From: JAHIQC01 sp964565645
Lineage (GTDB): Bacteria > Actinomycetota > Coriobacteriia > Anaerosomatales > JAHIQC01
Assembly: GCA_964565645.1 (NCBI GenBank)
Contig: CAZMFQ010000006.1
Coordinates: 1 to 64,000 of the forward strand
Length of the DNA stretch: 64,000 bases
Direction of reading: 5' to 3'
Shown here one piece after another: positions 59,086 to 64,000 of the stretch. Position 1 is the stretch's first letter, and each line of letters opens with the position of its first letter. The translations under genes were made by a program, and so were the position numbers. The notes beneath the pieces were generated by a model. That model ran no database searches and was not told the DNA's origin. It worked only from the letters and a program-made list of their open reading frames with translations.

Positions 59086-60424
59086 CGCCTCATCCGATCG
59101 TGAGCGCGACCGACTGCGTCGTGAAGCGGAGTCCAGGCTTCCCCGCGCGGCGCACCCCGACCCGCACGCCGACGAACGCTCATCGGTGGATATCCTGCAC
59201 GAACTGCAGGTGCATCGCATCGAACTCGAGATGCAGAACGAGGAGCTCAGACGGATCCAGGCCGAACTCGAATCGGAGCACGCGAAGTACTTCGACTTGT
59301 ATGAGCTCGCACCGGCCGGGTACCTCACGCTGGATGACGACGGCACCATCCTCGAGTCGAATCTCACCGCTTCGCAGATGTTCGGCGAGGACCGTGGTGA
59401 CCTTGTGGGCAGGCGTCTCATCGAGTACGTGCACGTCGATGACCGGGACGAATACTACCTCTGTATGCGACGGCAACATGCCACGGGCGACATCGCTGTG
59501 TGTGAGTTCCGTTCCGCGCCGGATCGGTGCACGGTCGCATGGCTGCACATGGATGCCGTGCTCGGCACAGACACGACGGGCGCCACGGTGCAGAAGGTGG
59601 TCCTGACCGATGTCTCGGCGCGCCGCGCCGCGCAGGACGAGGTCCTCCTCAGCCGGGACCACCTCGAGGAGGTGGTGGCCGCAAGGACGGCGGAGCTCGT
59701 CGAGACCAACGAGCGCCTTGCCGAGGCGGATGCCGCCAAGAGCGTGTTCCTCGCCAATATGAGTCACGAGTTGAGAACGCCGCTGAACTCGATCATCGGC
59801 TTTTCGGGGACGCTGCTCCAGGGCCTGGCGGGGGAGCTGAACGACGAGCAGCAGCGGCAGATCGAGATGGTGAACGCCTCGGGGCAGTACCTTCTGGTGC
59901 TCGTGCAGGAGATCCTCGATCTGTCACAAGTGGAGTCGGGGCGGCTCGAGCTCGATGTGAGCCGTTTCGACCTCGTTCAGCTCGCGAACGACGTCATGCA
60001 TATGCTCGAGCCGGCTATCAGGGACAAAGGCCTCACGGCAGAAGTGATCGCCGATCCCGGGTCGTTACCGGTGCGATCGGACCGGCGCCGGGTCGAACAG
60101 GTCCTCGTCAATCTCGCGGGTAGCGCGGTGAAGTTCACCAAGGGCGGATCCATCACCCTGCGTCTTGGCATCGCCCCTGACGCGAAGGTCGAGATCGCCG
60201 TCTCTGACACGGGCTGCGGGATCGCGCACGGCGACCTGGAGCGGATGTTCCAGGCGTTCATCCAACTCGAGCACCATGACGTCGCCAAGAGCAAGGGGAC
60301 CGGCCTTGGCCTGGCCATCTCTCGTAGATATGCGCGGATCCTCGGCGGAGACATCACGGCGACCAGCGCGCCTGGAGTCGGCTCCACCTTCGTGCTGACG
60401 CTGCCGCAGGACATCTCCGCATAG
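59075..60424 (+). CDS. PAS-sensor histidine kinase
   Basis: 449 residues with no membrane segment. A helical N-terminus ILHELQVHRIELEMQNEELRR (about 40-60) leads to a PAS domain (about 70-190, LYELAPAGYLTLDDDG). A coiled linker joins the HisKA His in NMSHELRTPLNSIIGFS (about 230) and a HATPase with LVNLAGSAVKFTKGG (N box), SDTGCGI and SKGTGLGLAIS. In the N box, Asn of the NAxKF pattern is replaced by Ser (AGSAVKF), which could lower ATP binding. It starts at 59075 inside the end of the CheB-CheR gene, so the two are coupled in translation and probably act together. No response regulator follows. Confidence 0.9.
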   Translation: MRDDASSDRERDRLRREAESRLPRAAHPDPHADERSSVDILHELQVHRIELEMQNEELRRIQAELESEHAKYFDLYELAPAGYLTLDDDGTILESNLTASQMFGEDRGDLVGRRLIEYVHVDDRDEYYLCMRRQHATGDIAVCEFRSAPDRCTVAWLHMDAVLGTDTTGATVQKVVLTDVSARRAAQDEVLLSRDHLEEVVAARTAELVETNERLAEADAAKSVFLANMSHELRTPLNSIIGFSGTLLQGLAGELNDEQQRQIEMVNASGQYLLVLVQEILDLSQVESGRLELDVSRFDLVQLANDVMHMLEPAIRDKGLTAEVIADPGSLPVRSDRRRVEQVLVNLAGSAVKFTKGGSITLRLGIAPDAKVEIAVSDTGCGIAHGDLERMFQAFIQLEHHDVAKSKGTGLGLAISRRYARILGGDITATSAPGVGSTFVLTLPQDISA

Positions 60425-60459
60425 CCGCGCGCTGAGCGCGCACCGCGCGGGCCTGCGGG

Positions 60460-61758
60460 CTACTTCTTCTTGCCCCAGTTGAGTTTCATGGTCAGTATCC
60501 GGTCGCTCGAGAAGACCCGCGCGGCGATCGTCACGAACACCGCGAACCACACGAGTTGGTAGCCGACTCCGAACCAGACGATCCCGTAGTTGCCCAGGAA
60601 CAGGTTCGGTCCCGTGATGAACGGGTAGGTGAACGGGATCGCCATCACCGCGATCCTGATCGCGTCGGGCAGGACCGAGAGATCCAGGAACAGCGTCAGG
60701 AAGTACGGGATCAGCATGAGCACCATCAGCGGCGTGAGCAGCGACTGTACCGACTTCACGTTCTCGGCGAACGCGCCGAGGATGATCGCGATGGACAGGG
60801 CGACGAGGATCCCGGCGAACAGCGTCAGGCCGAGCAGGGCGTAGTCCGAGGGGCCGAATGTCAGACCGAGCTGCTGCATCGCGGCTTCGGCCGCCTTGGT
60901 CGCCTCGGCGCCGACGCCCTGACCTCCGAGACCCGTCTCGAGCCCCTTCATGTACTGCTGCATGCCGAGCATGTACGCGCCGGCTGACATGAGCGCGATG
61001 AGCCCGGCCGCGACCATCTTGGAGGTCACGATGCTCGCGCGGCTCACGGGATACGACAGCAGGGTCTCGAGTGTCTTGTTCTCCTTCTCCGTGGCGATCG
61101 TCGTCGCGATCATCTGTGAGGCGAAGATGATCACCACGAACAGCACGATCGGGATGAAGGTGGTCTGCTGGCTCACGAAGCCCATGACGGTCCCGACAGC
61201 GATCTGCGCGGACTTGTCACCGACCATCACGTGCTCCTCGGCGGTCACGGGCTGCTGGAGCACCTGCGGCGACACCGACGGTGCGGCTGTCGCGGCGATC
61301 TGCGCACCGACGGCGGAGTTCACGGCGGCGAGCGCGCCCGCGAACGCGTTGACGTCCTGGTTCCCGATGAACGAGAAGTTGCGCACGGCCGTCCAGGTCA
61401 CGAGCTTCTGGGTCTTGCCCGATGCGAGCGAATCGGTGAAGCCCGCCGGGATCTCGAGCAGGATGTTGGCGTCCTCCTTCTCCAGGAGTGCGCGTACCGC
61501 CGAGGAATCGGGCTTCTCGGTGGTGATGCTCGGCTCGAAACCGGTCGCCTTGAGGGTCTCGACCACAAGCGACGCCATCGCTTTGCCGTCGAGGTCCACG
61601 ACGACGACGGGGTAGGGGCCCTTCTGGTCGCTGGTGACCGAGGAGAGCGTCTGGCCGAGCGCCACGAACATGACGATGACGACCACGAACGGCAGCAGCA
61701 TCTGGACCGTGACGAGCTCGCGGAGTTCCTTCTTGAGAAGGACCATGAAGCGCCTCAT
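60460..61758 (-). CDS. NatB-like ABC-2 permease
   Basis: 432 residues. The first helix (VQMLLPFVVVIVMFVALG) is followed by an extracytoplasmic domain of about 150 residues and then five more helices (about 205-230, 255-275, 305-330, 340-365, 405-425). NKTLETLLSYPVSRASIVTSKM is the coupling motif of NatB/ABC-2 proteins. The end is basic (MKLNWGKKK). It overlaps the ATPase gene by four bases (ATGA at 61755). NatAB exports sodium in Bacillus; here export of Na+ or another compound is inferred. Confidence 0.87.
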   Translation of the reverse strand: MRRFMVLLKKELRELVTVQMLLPFVVVIVMFVALGQTLSSVTSDQKGPYPVVVVDLDGKAMASLVVETLKATGFEPSITTEKPDSSAVRALLEKEDANILLEIPAGFTDSLASGKTQKLVTWTAVRNFSFIGNQDVNAFAGALAAVNSAVGAQIAATAAPSVSPQVLQQPVTAEEHVMVGDKSAQIAVGTVMGFVSQQTTFIPIVLFVVIIFASQMIATTIATEKENKTLETLLSYPVSRASIVTSKMVAAGLIALMSAGAYMLGMQQYMKGLETGLGGQGVGAEATKAAEAAMQQLGLTFGPSDYALLGLTLFAGILVALSIAIILGAFAENVKSVQSLLTPLMVLMLIPYFLTLFLDLSVLPDAIRIAVMAIPFTYPFITGPNLFLGNYGIVWFGVGYQLVWFAVFVTIAARVFSSDRILTMKLNWGKKK

Positions 61759-62510
61759 GCGAGGACCTCCTGTCCCTCGGCGGCTATCTGCGCGAACACC
61801 TGCTCGAGGTTGTCGGCGTGATAGCGGTCCTTGAGTTCGGCGGCGGTGCCGGTGGCATGGATCCGTCCGCCGGCGATGATCGCGACGCGGTCGGAGAGGA
61901 ACTCGATCTCGAGCATGTTGTGGCTCGAGAGCAGTACCGACATCCCGCTCGCCGCGAGCTCCTTGACCCGCTCGCGCAGCTCCAGCGCGTTGATCACGTC
62001 GAGCCCGCTCGTGGGCTCATCGAGTATGGCGAGCATGGGCTCGGTCATGACCGTCCGCGCCAGCAAGAGCTTGCGCGTCATGCCCTTGGAGTAGGAGCCC
62101 AGTTTGTCGTTGAGGCGGTCACCAAGCCCCGAGACCTCGCGGCCGACCTCGATGGCGCGGGCGGCGCGGTCGCGGTCGTCGAAGAAGATCTCGGCCACGA
62201 ACCGCAGGTACTCGATCGCCTTGAGGTTCTTGTAGGCGCCGGCCTCTTCGGGCAGGTAGGAGATGAGATGCCGCATCCGGGCGGGTTCCTTGACCGCGTC
62301 GATGCCGCCTGCGGTGATCCGGCCGCTGCTCGGGCGCAGGATCGTGGCGACCATGCGAAGGGTGGTCGTCTTGCCGGCGCCGTTCGGGCCGATGAGTGCG
62401 AATATCTCGCCGGGCGCCACGTCGAAGTCGATGCCCTTGACCGCTTCGAGGTCCCCGTAGCTCTTCTTGAGTCTGTGGACGCTCAGAACGGGTCCGTTGC
62501 CGCTCGTCAT
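61755..62510 (-). CDS. NatA-like ABC ATPase
   Basis: 251 residues. Walker A GPNGAGKTT, Q loop SYLPEEAGAYKNL, signature YSKGMTRKLLLA, Walker B LAILDEPTSGLDV, H loop SSHNML. The order and the YSKGM signature are of the NatA/DrrA type. The ATG at 62510 follows GGGGG and avoids a poor extension. Partner of the permease at 60460. Confidence 0.92.
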   Translation of the reverse strand: MTSGNGPVLSVHRLKKSYGDLEAVKGIDFDVAPGEIFALIGPNGAGKTTTLRMVATILRPSSGRITAGGIDAVKEPARMRHLISYLPEEAGAYKNLKAIEYLRFVAEIFFDDRDRAARAIEVGREVSGLGDRLNDKLGSYSKGMTRKLLLARTVMTEPMLAILDEPTSGLDVINALELRERVKELAASGMSVLLSSHNMLEIEFLSDRVAIIAGGRIHATGTAAELKDRYHADNLEQVFAQIAAEGQEVLA

Positions 62511-62716
62511 CCGACACCCCCTGTGAGTCGCCAATACCGCTCACGCGCGGCCTCCGATTAGGATTCTAGCGGAACTCTCGTCCGCCAGGCGCCGCGCACG
62601 GGCGCGGCTGCGGGAGTTGCTCGGCCGGTGAGCGCACTCGGAGACCGGGGTGCCCCGCGGCCCGCGTTCTGCGACAATCGACCGCGTAGATTCCGAGCCC
62701 CGGAGGGACCGCGCAC

Positions 62717-63475
62717 ATGACCGACCTGTTCACCGTTCAAGCGCTCGTGGCGCTGCTCACCCTGACCGTGCTCGAGATCGTGCTCGGCGTCGACAACATC
62801 ATCTTCCTTGCGATCGTCACCGCGGACGTGCCTGCCGCGCAGCAGAACTTCGTGCGGCGGCTCGGCCTCGGTCTGGCGCTCATCGGCAGGATCCTCATGG
62901 TGCTCGGCATCTCGTGGCTGCTCGGGTTGGACAAGGCCCTGTTCACGCTCATGGATCACGGGTTCTCCGCGAAAGACATCATCCTTCTGGGCGGCGGCCT
63001 GTTCCTGACATACAAGGCCGTGACCGAGATCTACAAGGTCACCGAGCTCAAGGATGACGAAGGGGCTGCCGAGGAGAAGCCCGAGAGGGCCAACGGTGGC
63101 ACCATGGCCGCCGTCGTGCTTCAGATCATGGTCGTCGACATGGTGTTCGCCATCGACTCGGTGCTCACCGCTGTGGGACTGACTCAGCAGTACGTGCTCA
63201 TCATCATCGCGATGACCATCGCGATCCTCGTCATGATGTTCTTTGCCGGTCCGCTCGCGGACTTCATCCACCGGCACCCCTCGCTCAAGATGCTCGCGCT
63301 CGCGTTCCTGGTGCTTGTGGGCGTGCTGCTGATCGCCGACGGGTTCGGCGAGGAGATCGAGCGCAACTACGTCTACTTCGCGATCCTGTTCTCGCTCGGA
63401 GTCGAGGCGCTGAACTTCAGGCGCCAGGCGAATCTGGAGCGGGAGAAGCGGCTTTCGGGCCCCACGGGGGTCTGA
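62717..63475 (+). CDS. TerC-family membrane protein
   Basis: 252 residues with seven to eight hydrophobic segments. LEIVLGVDNIIFLAIVT and VVDMVFAIDSVLTAVGLT are the two TerC repeats, each with an intramembrane Asp, thought to bind a metal ion; TerC/Alx/MeeF proteins export manganese or protect against tellurite and metallated exoenzymes. GGAGGG lies before the ATG at 62717. No yybP-ykoY-type leader structure was recognised upstream. The loop DDEGAAEEKPERANG divides the halves. Confidence 0.92.
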   Translation: MTDLFTVQALVALLTLTVLEIVLGVDNIIFLAIVTADVPAAQQNFVRRLGLGLALIGRILMVLGISWLLGLDKALFTLMDHGFSAKDIILLGGGLFLTYKAVTEIYKVTELKDDEGAAEEKPERANGGTMAAVVLQIMVVDMVFAIDSVLTAVGLTQQYVLIIIAMTIAILVMMFFAGPLADFIHRHPSLKMLALAFLVLVGVLLIADGFGEEIERNYVYFAILFSLGVEALNFRRQANLEREKRLSGPTGV

Positions 63476-63539
63476 GCGCCGGGGGGCGCGGTTCAGGTTC
63501 GAAGGTGTCGGTTCCGGCGCCGACGACGAGGGGGGACAT

Positions 63540-64000
63540 ATGCACGGGAGCAGACGACGGGCATGGCTGTGGGCATTGGCCGGCGCATGGGTCGCGATCG
63601 CGCTCGGGGCGTACGCCGGAGCGGTCTCGGCGGGTGAGCGGGTGTCGTTCGTGATGAACTTCCCTGCAAGCGGGGCCGAGAGCGGCGGGCCGTCGATGCG
63701 CGAGCTTACCGGCCACGTCTCGGCGAGCCTCGACAAGTCCGGCTTCGCGAAGCGCCTCATCCAGCCCAATGTGATCGAGGTCGCTTCCCACGTGATCATG
63801 AACACCGGTGAGACCGAGCGCCTGATCTCACTCGAGACGAGCGGCTTTCCGGTTTCGACCGAGTGGCATTCACGGGCCAACGGGTTCGATCCCGTGACCC
63901 ACGCCATCGAGCGCCCCGTCGCTCCCGGTGAGGCCGTCGATCTGAGCCTGCGGGTCACGTTCCCGCGGCCGCTCCCGCCCGACGAGGTCCTGTTGCAGGG
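63540..64000 (+). CDS. Exported protein, C-terminus beyond the window
   Basis: The first 153 residues are visible. An N-terminal signal or anchor (AWLWALAGAWVAIALGAYAG, about 8-27) is followed by a beta-rich region with VSFVMNFPASGAESGG, EVASHVIMNTGETERLI and PGEAVDLSLRVTFPRP. GAGGGGGG stands before the ATG. I recognise no family from this part; the pattern fits an Ig-like or thioester-type surface module but nothing more. Confidence 0.65.
   Translation, partial: MHGSRRRAWLWALAGAWVAIALGAYAGAVSAGERVSFVMNFPASGAESGGPSMRELTGHVSASLDKSGFAKRLIQPNVIEVASHVIMNTGETERLISLETSGFPVSTEWHSRANGFDPVTHAIERPVAPGEAVDLSLRVTFPRPLPPDEVLLQ

Noticed and set aside
1..64000. CRISPR array or cas genes
   Set aside because: No regularly spaced repeats of 24-40 bases were seen, and no protein has Cas motifs.

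Overview
The window is GC-rich DNA (roughly two thirds G+C by eye) with tightly packed genes, strong GGAGG-type ribosome binding sites and many GTG starts. Three very large exported proteins carry type-2 cell-wall-binding (CWB2) repeats. There are two DegV proteins, a DUF6323/DUF6179 pair, a DsrE2-TusA-NarI-like-HdrD-like sulfur/redox operon and a multiheme cytochrome c locus with about 45 heme motifs. Together these suggest an anaerobic, monoderm, deep-branching actinobacterium of the Coriobacteriia/Anaerosomatales (OPB41-like) kind. That placement is inference; no rRNA is present to confirm it.

Layout. 1-1774: a GAP-family membrane protein (cut by the window edge), a class IV aminotransferase and tRNA-Ser(CGA). 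1775-7755: a defence-type island directly behind the tRNA. It holds a three-gene ABC-3C conflict system (Cap4/DUF4297-like nuclease, middle component, coiled-coil ABC ATPase with zinc ribbon) and a second unit of a small coiled-coil protein plus a C39/papain-like cysteine peptidase of unknown family. A 15-bp direct repeat, each copy opening a similar terminator hairpin, brackets it. 7756-12020: an FMN reductase, then a CWB2+RCC1 surface protein lying between two degenerate copies of the tRNA-Ser 3' end. 12083-15249: an acidic orphan and an ABC exporter. 15421-18794: an ArsR-controlled sulfur-relay and membrane redox operon. 19013-20537: the DUF6323/DUF6179 pair. 20650-28855: a beta-helix surface protein, DUF1295 enzyme, DegV, O-antigen-ligase-like protein, a membrane-protein/HTH pair and an NAD(P)-binding protein. 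28918-33770: glutaminyl-tRNA synthetase, small membrane proteins, RarD and an RlpA-like wall protein. 33881-43148: a PhoPR-like two-component pair divergent from the cytochrome c/ferredoxin/NrfD cluster. 43203-49881: a DUF4350-like lipoprotein, DegV, a lectin-headed CWB2 protein, an EamA transporter and a MalY/PatB-type lyase. 49903-54347: a B12-binding radical SAM protein, a DUF2089 regulatory operon and citrate synthase. 54456-64000: small orphans, nitroreductase, CheB-CheR-PAS fusion with a histidine kinase, NatAB-like exporter, TerC and a partial exported protein.

How the genes work together. The NrfD/ferredoxin pair can take electrons from menaquinol and pass them to the successive multiheme cytochromes, forming a plausible conduit to an external acceptor. 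The PhoPR-like pair is divergent from this cluster, and a direct-repeat box sits between them. The Dsr-like operon forms a second quinone-linked redox unit working on sulfane sulfur. The defence island is best read as acquired DNA at a tRNA hotspot; no integrase or transposase remains in the window.

No CRISPR array, rRNA, transposase, integrase or origin was seen. No gene-free stretch exceeds 300 bases; the longest (5434-5703, 12518-12744, 15250-15503, 18764-19012) hold the promoters, operators and terminators listed.
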